Source: JAWCLZ01 sp037443105 | GTDB lineage: Archaea; Halobacteriota; JAWCLZ01 | Length of the DNA: 19,687 bases | Direction: 5' to 3' | Assembly: GCA_037443105.1 (NCBI GenBank) | Contig: JBBIOZ010000025.1 | Coordinates: forward strand, 1 to 19,687 | Shown: positions 1 to 6,614 of the stretch, piece by piece | How the letters are laid out: each line of letters starts with the position of its first letter | Position numbering within the stretch: position 1 is the stretch's first letter | Notes under the pieces: model-generated | What the model was told of the DNA's origin: nothing | What the model saw: only the letters and a program-made list of their open reading frames with translations | Database searches by the model: none | Position numbers and translations under genes: made by a program

Positions 1-382
1 CCCTCCCTGCCCCCTCAAACTTTGGCTCGGGTTTTTCAAACTCCACTTTTTCCCTCTCTCTCCCTTCCCCTTCTCCTTCCTTCTCTTTTAAAGCTATATT
101 TCTCTTCACCAGTGAATGTATCATCAGTGGATTTGCACTCGTTGATAAAAGGATTGCAAGTAGCTTGCCATTTAAATTATATATCAAAATCTTGCCTAAC
201 TCGCTTTCGTGGATGAGGTAGTCAAATGAAGTGTTTTTATAGATTAAACTTGAAATTTGGGATAGCTTTTGAGCCGCTTCTAGAGAGCTGCTGCCTATTC
301 TATCAACTATTTTGTCATTCTCAATTATTAATAAACCAATTACCCCTTGTTTGCCCTGTAGTTCTCTTAATAAATTCTCCAT
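1..382 (-). CDS. Roadblock/LC7-like domain protein, 3' part outside the window
   Basis: This open frame starts at an ATG at 380-382 and runs off the left edge without a stop, giving about 127 residues. The N-terminal ~85 residues begin MENLLRELQGKQGVIGLLI and continue through IVDRIGSSSLEAAQKLSQIS and a GKLLAILLS strand. This pattern resembles the roadblock/LC7 fold, which in archaea is linked to small GTPases and filament or sensor regulation. From about residue 90 the protein becomes a highly charged, low-complexity Lys/Glu/Gly/Arg segment (KEKEGEGEGREREK), probably a linker to a part outside the window. It lies 47 nt downstream of top6A on the same strand and could share its transcript. No strong Shine-Dalgarno is visible. 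The domain call rests on pattern recognition only; that a coding frame exists is fairly secure, since it is open for its whole length. Confidence 0.6.
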   Translation of the reverse strand, partial: MENLLRELQGKQGVIGLLIIENDKIVDRIGSSSLEAAQKLSQISSLIYKNTSFDYLIHESELGKILIYNLNGKLLAILLSTSANPLMIHSLVKRNIALKEKEGEGEGREREKVEFEKPEPKFEGAGR

Positions 383-429
383 AGCTTACTAATTATACTT
401 GAACATTGTTTAAGCTTTTTCGCTTAAGC

Positions 430-1530
430 TTAGGGTAGGAAGCGCTTTTGCTCGATTTTATTGGGAAGATAAACATTAGCGGTGAACTCTATGGATTTAG
501 CAACAAGTGCATCTTGCTCTATTTTATACCCCCCTGTTTTCAAGTCATTGAGTTCCTTCTGCCACTCCTTGCTGGAGAACCACTTATAATTGGAAAGCTC
601 TTCAATACGAGCATAGTCCTCATCATCAAGCTTTATGAGCGAGCTAGGGGGAAAGTCGTATTCCACGCGATCGCTGGTTGTAAGTCCTAAAAATTTTGCA
701 GTTGGGCAGGCAGCTTTTTCTGAGAAATATGCAAGTGTAATTGAGCCCTGCTTATACACTGAGTATATATAGTACCCCCAGGGATCCATATCGGTGAAAA
801 TATAGATGGGAAGCTTAAACTCGCTTTCAAAGCGCTTTAGAAGTCTACGCTCAGCTCTAGCAGGCTGTCCTTTGCCTGTTAATAGCAGGCAATTGTGCTT
901 CTTCCAGTATTTCAGCTGATTCAAAAGATTCCAAACTGCATATTTCTCAACCACAAGTACATAATCAGCGCTGCATTCCTTTATATTAAAAAACTCTCTC
1001 TCAACTATGGGTGGAATTGCACCTCCAGCTGAGCCCATTTTGCTGAAATCCAATACATCCCCAGTTTTATCCTCCACGACTAGCGGTCCAGCGATTACGC
1101 CTTTTGGTGTTGCGATCAATCTCAATTGCTCTCTGAGGGAGTTGGTTAATACTTCTATATCCTCTATAATTGGATCGGATTCCTCTTGAGTTTCAAAGGT
1201 ATTCTCTCCGGTGCCTTTTATCTCATGTTTGAGCATATAGAATAGCTGCCTTATATCTAAGGGGGGTTTATCTTCATCAAGCAGCCATTTTATCTGCTTC
1301 GCCACAAGCAGCGTCTGAAGGAACTTCTTAGCTTGAGCTATGTTGAAGTAATATCGCCTTTGAGTGCTACTTCCGAGCTTTATTAAGCCTGTTTTTTCAT
1401 CATAGTAAACATTATCTAGGGATCTGACTAAGATTTCGAGCGAGGGATTTTTGCCTAGATCTATTGCTTCAAGTACTTCTTTACCTATGTCTTGAAGATT
1501 CTTGGCTATTGCCTCTGCTTTATATTTCAT
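430..1530 (-). CDS. top6A: DNA topoisomerase VI subunit A (Spo11-like)
   Basis: This is the DNA-cleaving subunit of the type IIB topoisomerase, an A2B2 enzyme that relaxes and decatenates duplex DNA. The protein has 366 residues, normal for the family. An N-terminal winged-helix/CAP-like region carries the catalytic tyrosine in the context DIRQLFYMLK (Y98). The Toprim domain follows, with its acidic metal ligands: E195 in VLVVEKYAVW, and D247/D249 in FTDMDPWG. The family motif TGKGQPAR lies at 218-225. The ATG overlaps the stop of top6B by 4 bp (ATGA), so the two subunits are almost certainly translationally coupled and made in equal amounts. The frame is intact, with no missing key residue. 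The homologous function is well established in archaea. Confidence 0.97.
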   Translation of the reverse strand: MKYKAEAIAKNLQDIGKEVLEAIDLGKNPSLEILVRSLDNVYYDEKTGLIKLGSSTQRRYYFNIAQAKKFLQTLLVAKQIKWLLDEDKPPLDIRQLFYMLKHEIKGTGENTFETQEESDPIIEDIEVLTNSLREQLRLIATPKGVIAGPLVVEDKTGDVLDFSKMGSAGGAIPPIVEREFFNIKECSADYVLVVEKYAVWNLLNQLKYWKKHNCLLLTGKGQPARAERRLLKRFESEFKLPIYIFTDMDPWGYYIYSVYKQGSITLAYFSEKAACPTAKFLGLTTSDRVEYDFPPSSLIKLDDEDYARIEELSNYKWFSSKEWQKELNDLKTGGYKIEQDALVAKSIEFTANVYLPNKIEQKRFLP

Positions 1531-3167
1531 TTTCCACTCTCACCTTCACTTTTACCTAAACTGCCAATTCGCTTATCTAATATCTGCAGCAGCCGCCTCT
1601 GTATATCTTCGGCTGGTCTACCGGTTAAGCATTCAAGTGCATCTGCAAGTAGAGGGGTGTAGGCTAGAAAGATATTTTTCTTTTTATTTGCCTCAATCAT
1701 TCGTTGCCTTTTAGCTAAAAAGCCGCTGAGCTTCCTAGCTGTCTCGCGAACCGCGAGTTCCACTTCTTCCATTATTTCCGGTATATTTGCTATGGCATCT
1801 TTAGACTCTGAGGTAAATGGCACCTTTGTGGAAGCGACGTGAACCAAGATTACGAAGGGACCTGAGGGTAGACTTGAGTTATTCGCTTGCTCTATGCCAT
1901 AGTATCTCCAGTTTATTCTCTCAATCGCTTGTGTTATTGCACAAGCCCCCTGCTGATAGAGCAATGGCACGCGGTTTGCGAAGCGCAAAATCTCTATGCG
2001 CTCTCCGCTGCTTATGCTTCCATCATATGCAACTCCTACTTCTACCAAAAATGGATTGCCAGCATATACTCTTGCAGCGCGCGTGGTGGTGGCGATGAAA
2101 TCTGGTTTGAATTCTCTCTCAAGGCTTTTTTGAATCAATTGCTCGGTAATTGGGGATAGGCAGTCTAAACTGGGAGCGCTGATTTTAACGTTTTTAAAGG
2201 CAATTAAAAGCCTCCTGCACTCTTCAAGTGTTATTTCCCAAGGTGGTTTATTTATATCCAGCTTTGCTTCTTTGCAGATATTGCGGGCTGTATGCTGCCC
2301 TATGCTTTTGAACTCGTTGATTAAAAAAGTGCCTAGCTTTCTATTATTAGAGCGCTGCAGCATCTTCATAAGTGTGCCGATATCAATGCCGTGGGGATGT
2401 GGCTTGATTTCAATCGGTTGCTTGGGAGGTTCATCGGTTAGTCTTTCATATAGAATTTCATTTCCACTTGGCTCGATCAAGCGAATTCTAGCATGGGGAT
2501 TCACGATTGAAGTTGCCTTTAGATACTCCTGCACGGATTTCTTACCTCTTACATACGTGCCTTCCATTTCCAATTCTATTCTAGTGCCAGTTTGATACCA
2601 TTCAATGGTTTTTTCAACTACAACTTCAGGTTCATTTGTTTGAGTGTTGATGAAGAGCTCGAAATAGGGACGGCGCGAGATGAACAGCAGGAGATCGNNN
2701 NNNNNNNCAGGTTCATCGGCTGCGATTTTAGAAATTATCTTAGCTGGCTTGCCTGAGGTGATTTGAGAATAAAGCACTGCAGCGCTAATTCCCAAGCCCT
2801 GCTGTCCACGGCTTTGTTTTAATGTGTGAAAGCGACTTCCATATAATAGCTTGCCAAAAACCATTGGAAGTTGAGATTTAACGATTCCAGGGCCATTGTC
2901 TTCCACAGCTATCCTATAATTCTTCTCATCGATCTTCTTTATCTCAACCCATATGTCTGGTAGAATACCCGCCTCCTCGCAAGCATCAAGGCTATTGTCA
3001 ACCGCTTCTTTAACGCAGGTAATAAGACTCCTCGCAGGTGACTCAAAACCCAAGATATGGCGATTTTTTTCAAAAAACTCAGCTACACTTATCGAGCGCT
3101 GTTTCTTTGCCAACTCTGCAGCAATTGGAATATCTTTTGCCTCTGAATTTGCAATGGCCAACTCCAT
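1527..3167 (-). CDS. top6B: DNA topoisomerase VI subunit B (GHKL ATPase)
   Basis: This is the ATPase/transducer subunit of topoisomerase VI; ATP-driven dimerisation of this subunit controls strand passage. The GHKL signatures are EAVDNSLDA (residues 54-62), EDNGPGI (89-95) and GQQGLG (121-126). An H2TH-like segment lies around LGTFLINEFKSIGQHTA, and the KPHPHGID motif opens the transducer region. The 546-residue frame contains four undetermined residues (154-157) because of a run of ten N. Around this gap, homologues go almost directly from an ISK...EP segment to a YYEL-like strand. Here the undetermined residues plus about ten more (DLLLFISRRP) are inserted, so the local sequence is suspect. 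The start is an ATG preceded by GGGG. top6A follows with a 4-bp overlap. Confidence 0.95.
   Translation of the reverse strand: MELAIANSEAKDIPIAAELAKKQRSISVAEFFEKNRHILGFESPARSLITCVKEAVDNSLDACEEAGILPDIWVEIKKIDEKNYRIAVEDNGPGIVKSQLPMVFGKLLYGSRFHTLKQSRGQQGLGISAAVLYSQITSGKPAKIISKIAADEPXXXXDLLLFISRRPYFELFINTQTNEPEVVVEKTIEWYQTGTRIELEMEGTYVRGKKSVQEYLKATSIVNPHARIRLIEPSGNEILYERLTDEPPKQPIEIKPHPHGIDIGTLMKMLQRSNNRKLGTFLINEFKSIGQHTARNICKEAKLDINKPPWEITLEECRRLLIAFKNVKISAPSLDCLSPITEQLIQKSLEREFKPDFIATTTRAARVYAGNPFLVEVGVAYDGSISSGERIEILRFANRVPLLYQQGACAITQAIERINWRYYGIEQANNSSLPSGPFVILVHVASTKVPFTSESKDAIANIPEIMEEVELAVRETARKLSGFLAKRQRMIEANKKKNIFLAYTPLLADALECLTGRPAEDIQRRLLQILDKRIGSLGKSEGESGK
2698..2707. other. Assembly gap (10 N) inside top6B
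   Basis: Ten undetermined bases interrupt the GHKL ATPase domain of top6B. The flank at about 2667-2697 is distinctly GC-rich compared with the surrounding gene. Read on the minus strand, the base run directly after the gap begins CGATCT. The true gap length is unknown, so the apparent preservation of the reading frame proves nothing. Confidence 0.98.
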
Positions 3168-3213
3168 CCCCTGCCAATATATAATTAAATACGTGAGAAA
3201 TAAAACTTGCGTT

Positions 3214-3236
3214 TAATTTAAAAACTTTTTAAATTA
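3214..3236. promoter_or_regulatory. 11-bp perfect palindrome overlapping the stop of the RAM-domain gene
   Basis: TAATTTAAAAA at 3214-3224 is followed by one central C and then its exact reverse complement at 3226-3236. It covers the TAA stop of the upstream RAM-domain gene and lies about 50 bp before top6B. With a single-base centre it cannot fold into a normal hairpin, so a protein-binding dyad in front of top6B is more likely than a stem-loop terminator. AT-rich chance palindromes are possible. Confidence 0.4.
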
Positions 3237-3476
3237 CATCTCAGCTCCCACGATTGTCTGCGTGGATGTCACGCCTTCGATCTCTCGAATTTTATCCACT
3301 ATTTTATTAAGCGTGCTCAGTCCTTCAACATCTATAATTGTAACGAAGTCGTACTCGCCGAATACGTGAAATACATCCTTAACTCCCTGTATCTTTATGA
3401 GCTGCTTGTATACAGCTTTTTCTTCTCCAGGTACCACGTTTACCATTGTGACTCCTATTACCATATTTTTCACCAT
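3234..3476 (-). CDS. Stand-alone Lrp/AsnC ligand-binding (RAM) domain protein
   Basis: This 80-residue protein consists of only the effector-binding/oligomerisation domain of the Lrp/AsnC family and has no HTH. The diagnostic pattern is MVIGVTMVNVVPGEE, then GVKDVFHVFGEYDFVTIIDV, a helix LSTLNKIVDKIREIEGV, and a final strand TSTQTIVGAE. This is the beta-alpha-beta-beta-alpha-beta order of RAM domains. Such proteins can form ring-shaped oligomers that bind amino acids or join full-length Lrp proteins. A full-length Lrp lies 2.5 kb away (5958-6419). The start is uncertain: ATG at 3476 would be leaderless under a CATTAAAAAG box at about 3499-3508, while ATG at 3464 (MVIGV) has a GGTGA in front of it and fits the usual domain start. 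The gene is divergent from the membrane-protein cluster. Confidence 0.88.
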   Translation of the reverse strand: MVKNMVIGVTMVNVVPGEEKAVYKQLIKIQGVKDVFHVFGEYDFVTIIDVEGLSTLNKIVDKIREIEGVTSTQTIVGAEM

Positions 3477-3592
3477 TTATAAATTGCCCTTACCCTTTTT
3501 AATGCTTTCCCCTTGCATTTAACCATTTTTTCCACCTTACTGGTAATAGTCAATAGATTAAAATACTAATTTGAAATAATCATGGAGGTAAA

Positions 3593-4003
3593 ATGGTTTA
3601 TAGAACTCTTAGCAAGATAATGACTTCTTTTGTGCTCAGTGCAATTGCCACGCTGCTGTTAATAATAATTGTTGGGCTCATTATTCCCTCTGAGACTCCA
3701 CCGCAGCCCATCGATGCTGAACTGTTTACCCATATTTTAACCGTAGGTGGCTTTACAGTGAGTGTGCTTATGTTTGGTAGATGTTTATTTGCCACTGTGA
3801 TGAAAGCTGGGATGGGAGATTGGAGAATGCTTTCCTATGGTACTTATTTGCTTTTTATCTTTGGGTGTGCTAATATTGCTGAGCACTTCTTTGAACCTAA
3901 TTTATTTAGTGTAATTAAAGACCTTACTTTGGTAGCAGGGAGCATCTTAATAGTTTGGTCCATCGTTGAGATTGCTAAGCCGCTGGAGAGGGAAGCTGAA
4001 TGA
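3593..4003 (+). CDS. Unrecognised four-helix membrane protein (first of trio)
   Basis: I do not recognise a family. The 136-residue protein has four predicted membrane segments, at about residues 10-32, 45-70, 80-100 and 105-126. There is a short Pro-rich outer loop (PSETPPQP) after the first segment and a charged C-terminus (KPLEREAE). A conserved-looking motif NIAEHFFEP sits at the end of helix 3. The start is well supported by a strong Shine-Dalgarno, GGAGGT at 3584-3589, three bases before the ATG. The stop overlaps the next gene's start by 4 bp (ATGA), so the two are probably translated together and may form a complex. Nothing in the sequence indicates transport, enzymatic or sensor activity. 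Confidence 0.8.
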   Translation: MVYRTLSKIMTSFVLSAIATLLLIIIVGLIIPSETPPQPIDAELFTHILTVGGFTVSVLMFGRCLFATVMKAGMGDWRMLSYGTYLLFIFGCANIAEHFFEPNLFSVIKDLTLVAGSILIVWSIVEIAKPLEREAE

Positions 4004-4329
4004 ATCTAGGAATAATAATATTGCTGCTGCTTGTGGCTCAGCTCATTGTTTCCTCTATAGGGGTTGTGTACGTTCGCAAGTTATATTATGCTAAAAGAGC
4101 TATTTCAGACTTCTATTTGTTTTTCTCATTCTTCATGGAATATCTAGCGATTTACGCTGGGCTCAGGTTTCTCGGCAGCGAACTCGTCGCGAGTTATATA
4201 GTTGTTAATCTTGGCATTGAGAATGCAGCTGCATATGCCAATGCTGCTGCGGACATCGTACTTGTGCTTGCGGCTGCCTTCATTGTAATAGCCTCTATTT
4301 TTTTACTTCGCATGTTCGCTGAGGTTTAA
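4000..4329 (+). CDS. Unrecognised three-helix membrane protein (second of trio)
   Basis: This 109-residue hydrophobic protein starts within the stop codon of the preceding membrane-protein gene (ATGA overlap at 4000-4003), which implies coupled translation. Three membrane segments are apparent: residues 2-24 (IIILLLLVAQLIVSSIGVVY), about 38-60, and 82-105. The latter two flank an Ala/Asn-rich stretch (IENAAAYANAAADIV). The first loop carries KLYYAKRAISDF, a likely cytoplasmic basic segment. No family is recognised. It may be a partner subunit of the protein encoded upstream; that is inference from the overlap and similar size only. Confidence 0.78.
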   Translation: MNLGIIILLLLVAQLIVSSIGVVYVRKLYYAKRAISDFYLFFSFFMEYLAIYAGLRFLGSELVASYIVVNLGIENAAAYANAAADIVLVLAAAFIVIASIFLLRMFAEV

Positions 4330-4362
4330 TAGTTGTTAAAATATTTGACATTTTGTCGAAAA

Positions 4363-4370
4363 ATTAATAA
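4363..4370 (+). promoter_or_regulatory. TATA box of the 60-residue membrane-protein gene
   Basis: ATTAATAA, preceded by the purine-rich CGAAAA as a BRE-like element, is centred about 27 nt upstream of the ATG at 4393. That geometry predicts a leaderless transcript starting at the start codon, and it argues that this third gene has its own promoter. Confidence 0.45.
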
Positions 4371-4392
4371 ACATGAGGTTTATTTTATTTAA

Positions 4393-4575
4393 ATGATGGA
4401 TGCAATAAATATAGCAATTCTCCTAGGATTATTGCTAATAGCACTTGCAATAACTATAATCAAACTAGAATTGATCTTCAGGTCAATACTGAATGCATCT
4501 AAAGAGGAAAAACGTATTTTAGAACCCGGGGAAGAAAGAAGTCAGCGTGTGGAGTTAGAGCTCCATCTCCATTAA
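4393..4575 (+). CDS. Small single-span membrane protein (third of trio)
   Basis: This 60-residue protein has one strong membrane segment (residues 4-26, rich in Ile, Leu and Ala), followed by a hydrophilic, charged tail (SKEEKRILEPGEERSQ). It begins ATGATG with no Shine-Dalgarno, but a TATA-like box lies at leaderless distance. Its last 21 bases overlap the 3' end of the convergent acetyltransferase gene. It sits 63 nt after the second membrane-protein gene on the same strand. Its short length lowers certainty, but the clean hydrophobic/charged division and the promoter support a real gene. No function can be assigned. Confidence 0.6.
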   Translation: MMDAINIAILLGLLLIALAITIIKLELIFRSILNASKEEKRILEPGEERSQRVELELHLH

Positions 4576-4992
4576 AAAAGCACTCTCTCCATCTTCATAA
4601 TAATTCTCAATTACTCCAATTTTTCTAAACCCTAGTTTCTCATAGAAAAGCTGTGCAGCTTTATTACTAACCCTCACCTCTAAGCAAGCAAACTTCAAAT
4701 TAGCTTTTTTAAATCTCTTTAAGATCTCCCGCATCAAAGCACTGCCAATACCATGCCTTCTACGGCTCTTTGAAACTGCTATGGATAAAATTCTCCCTCT
4801 CTCGCGATTCACCTGCAAGCCAACCACAAATCCTAGCAATTCATCTCCATTCACTGAGACCAAAAAGAGGTCATCGCAAATTTCATAAGCTTTCATGTAC
4901 AGCCATGGATCAGCAAATTCTCGGAAATTTTCCTCATGCAGAGATAGCACGCGGGTAAAATCAGTTGGCTCAAGTTTTCTCACTATTGCCAT
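4555..4992 (-). CDS. rimI: RimI-type GNAT N-terminal acetyltransferase
   Basis: This GNAT-fold enzyme is expected to move acetyl from acetyl-CoA to the N-terminal amino group of proteins (archaeal RimI/Ard1 type). The acetyl-CoA pyrophosphate loop is RRRHGIGSALM, after the strand ILSIAVSKS. The C-terminal motif NKAAQLFYEKLGFRKIGV is the usual motif B and catalytic-Tyr region. I place the start at ATG 4992 (MAIVRKLEPTDF), which has AGGAGA five bases before it and matches the usual family N-terminus. A longer frame to 5049 has no such support. This gives 145 residues and a 23-bp overlap with the end of amzA, so the two are co-transcribed. RimI-type is favoured over a small-molecule GNAT, but the substrate is not certain. 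Confidence 0.85.
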   Translation of the reverse strand: MAIVRKLEPTDFTRVLSLHEENFREFADPWLYMKAYEICDDLFLVSVNGDELLGFVVGLQVNRERGRILSIAVSKSRRRHGIGSALMREILKRFKKANLKFACLEVRVSNKAAQLFYEKLGFRKIGVIENYYEDGESAFLMEMEL

Positions 4993-5476
4993 ATTTCTCC
5001 TTGCAAGCTGGGCAAAAATAAGCATTCTTAGCATCGACGCCCTCGACATTTGAAGAAAAACACATTACGCAGCTTTTATCGCTGCAGTGCTGCAGCCCAA
5101 GGGTATGGCCTAATTCGTGCATTGCTTCCTTGCAAGCTCTTTTGATTAGCAGTCCATCTGACTCAGCTTTAAGTCTATATATTGAAACCACGCAAGCCTT
5201 ACCATTGAGTTCTGCTTGTCCGAAAATGAAATTCATATTTTTTGCATAAATATCGACATCTGTTATGGCTAAATTTTTCTCTCCATTTTCTTGCTTTGCA
5301 ATTTGAATGAACTCGTGAGCATGAAATTGCCTCCTCTTCGGATTATATGCAGATTCAGGTATGTTTCTTCTCCGCGCTATAATGATTTCTGAATTGAGAA
5401 TTTGGCTTATTTCAGCGGCAATCGATTTAAGTATTGATTCCTCTACATTTCCAATTGGAATGATGGTGACTTTCAT
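4970..5476 (-). CDS. amzA: Archaemetzincin (zinc metalloprotease)
   Basis: This predicted metallopeptidase of the archaemetzincin family has 168 residues, close to the usual archaeal size. It carries the extended zinc motif HELGHTLGLQHC (about residues 121-132). The second, family-specific zinc site is formed by cysteines in CSDKSCVMCFSS and the C-terminal YFCPACKEKY. N-terminal features are the strand KVTIIPIGNV and the helix covering the metzincin core. The family is widespread in archaea; its natural substrate is unknown. The ATG at 5476 has a TATA-like box centred about 28 nt upstream, so a leaderless mRNA is likely. The downstream acetyltransferase gene overlaps its 3' end. Confidence 0.95.
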   Translation of the reverse strand: MKVTIIPIGNVEESILKSIAAEISQILNSEIIIARRRNIPESAYNPKRRQFHAHEFIQIAKQENGEKNLAITDVDIYAKNMNFIFGQAELNGKACVVSIYRLKAESDGLLIKRACKEAMHELGHTLGLQHCSDKSCVMCFSSNVEGVDAKNAYFCPACKEKYGNSEKT

Positions 5477-5500
5477 CCTTGCAAGACATTCAAATATTAG

Positions 5501-5510
5501 GATATAAAAG
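5501..5510 (-). promoter_or_regulatory. TATA box of amzA
   Basis: On the minus strand the sequence is CTTTTATATC, centred about 28-29 nt before the amzA ATG. This is the spacing expected when transcription starts at the start codon. Confidence 0.5.
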
Positions 5511-5531
5511 GCTTACGAGTTTATTCTTAAG

Positions 5532-5939
5532 CTATTTGCTTAATAGTTCATCGTAAATCTTAGCGATTTCCTCCTTGGAATAGCGGTCTGCAAAGAGTGC
5601 TTTGATTTCAACCTGCTTATCAAGCTTTGCAGGTCTAATTATATCTGGAGTCTGGGTCGCTATAGGTGGTGTTAAAACTACCACATTGATATTTTTCAGC
5701 TTGTTCAACAATTCAGTTACCGGATCCAATTCATCTATTAAAGTGGCAACCTTCTCTGAAACCTCAACTACAACGCTAATCCTTTCCTTAGTGAATCGCT
5801 CTTGATCGATTATTTGATTTACCTTTGCGAGAGTGTATCCGCGCAGCCAAATTGCGTTATGCTTCTCAGCAGCTTTATAAGCGAGGGGTAGCAGCTCAGG
5901 GTTTGTGCCACCATATACGATTGTAAGTTTTTTCGACAT
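5532..5939 (-). CDS. Unrecognised 135-residue protein linked to lrp
   Basis: I do not recognise this family. The start is ATG 5939 (MSKKLTIVYGG), because GGAGGTT sits about five bases before it; a longer frame would need a TTG at 5954 upstream of that ribosome binding site. The residue pattern suggests a small alternating alpha/beta fold: strand LTIVYGG, helix LLPLAYKAAEKH, strand AIWLRG, strand RISVVVEVS, strand INVVVLTPP, and a C-terminal helix YSKEEIAKIYDELL. There are no cysteines, no membrane segments and no obvious catalytic motif. It begins 18 nt after the lrp stop, so it is almost certainly co-transcribed with that regulator and may be a partner or target of it. Confidence 0.8.
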   Translation of the reverse strand: MSKKLTIVYGGTNPELLPLAYKAAEKHNAIWLRGYTLAKVNQIIDQERFTKERISVVVEVSEKVATLIDELDPVTELLNKLKNINVVVLTPPIATQTPDIIRPAKLDKQVEIKALFADRYSKEEIAKIYDELLSK

Positions 5940-5957
5940 TTTTAACCTCCACAAATT

Positions 5958-6419
5958 TTAAACCTCGAAGACGGTGTTCTTAATTTGCTCAAGTGCTAGG
6001 ATAACGCTGCTGCTCTTAACTGGGAAGCGCTTGTAAAGCACATCTTTGATAAATGCATTTAGCTCAGCGTAATCTGAGAACCAGCCAATTGCACATATAT
6101 CATATTCACCGCTTATGGATATCACTTGAGTAAGCTGAGGAGTCTTTTTCAACTCCGCGACAACTTCATTCATATCCATAGCGCTGTGGTCGAGCTTTAA
6201 ATTTAATATTGCCATGGTTTTTTTACCAAATTTCTCAGGATTTAACATTACCGTAAATCTTGTGATATAACCGCTCTCCTCAAGTCTTTTCAATCTATAG
6301 CCAACTGCATTCACGCTCATTTTTACTTCTTTAGCTATATCTGCTTTCGAGGTTCGAGCGTCTCTCTGCAAGATCTTTATTATTGCAATATCTGTTTCAT
6401 CCAATTTATACTCTGACAT
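5958..6419 (-). CDS. Lrp/AsnC family transcriptional regulator
   Basis: This full-length Lrp/AsnC regulator has 153 residues. The N-terminal winged HTH is LDETDIAIIKILQRDARTSK, then ADIAKEVKMSVNAVGYRLKR. The C-terminal RAM effector domain has ISGEYDICAIGWFSDYAELN and a final strand SSVILALEQIKNTVFEV. Proteins of this family bind dyad DNA sites as dimers to octamers and respond to amino acids or related metabolites. An AGAAGGT Shine-Dalgarno lies just upstream of the ATG. Two palindromes of the TTGTT-AACAA type sit 55-87 bp upstream and are good candidates for autoregulatory sites. It is co-transcribed with the unrecognised gene at 5532-5939. The effector cannot be told from sequence. Confidence 0.93.
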   Translation of the reverse strand: MSEYKLDETDIAIIKILQRDARTSKADIAKEVKMSVNAVGYRLKRLEESGYITRFTVMLNPEKFGKKTMAILNLKLDHSAMDMNEVVAELKKTPQLTQVISISGEYDICAIGWFSDYAELNAFIKDVLYKRFPVKSSSVILALEQIKNTVFEV

Positions 6420-6473
6420 CTTCTTACCTTCTAGATTTTATATACAGATTCAATATATATCATTTTTGGCATA

Positions 6474-6506
6474 TTTTGTTAATTTAACAAAAAAATTGTT
6501 AAACAA
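6474..6506. promoter_or_regulatory. Tandem palindromic operators upstream of lrp
   Basis: The first site is TTTTGTTAA-T-TTAACAAAA, a perfect 9-bp dyad at 6474-6492. The second is TTGTT-A-AACAA, a 5-bp dyad at 6496-6506. Their centres are 18 bp apart, close to two helical turns. They lie directly upstream of the AT-rich lrp promoter (a minus-strand GATATATATT at about 6452-6461). The arrangement fits cooperative binding of an Lrp-type protein, most simply autoregulation. Confidence 0.6.
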
Positions 6507-6552
6507 ATCCTTAAAATATTTCTTAGTTTTGAATATATAATAAAATACTAGA

Positions 6553-6590
6553 TTTTGAAGTTTTTCAAAACGATGAAAATCTATATTAAA
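6553..6590 (+). promoter_or_regulatory. Promoter and dyad of the nucleotidyltransferase-cupin gene
   Basis: A TATA-like CTATATTAAA (6581-6590), with a purine-rich BRE-like CGATGAAAAT before it, is centred about 28 nt from the ATG at 6615, predicting a leaderless mRNA. Just upstream lies a 7-bp inverted repeat, TTTTGAA-GTTT-TTCAAAA (6553-6570), that could be an operator. It differs from the TTGTT/AACAA sites nearer lrp. Confidence 0.5.
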
Positions 6591-6614
6591 TTTGAATGAT
6601 ATTTTATTTTTAAA

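Noticed and set aside
22..216. Plus-strand frame of 64 codons
   Set aside because: It is antisense to the charged tail of the roadblock-like gene; its Pro/Ser/Leu composition simply mirrors Glu/Lys-rich codons on the other strand.
4993..5049. Upstream start for the RimI-type acetyltransferase
   Set aside because: It lengthens the overlap with amzA, lacks a ribosome binding site and adds residues not seen in the family.
5940..5954. TTG start giving five extra residues to the lrp-linked gene
   Set aside because: The extension contains the GGAGGTT ribosome binding site of the ATG at 5939.
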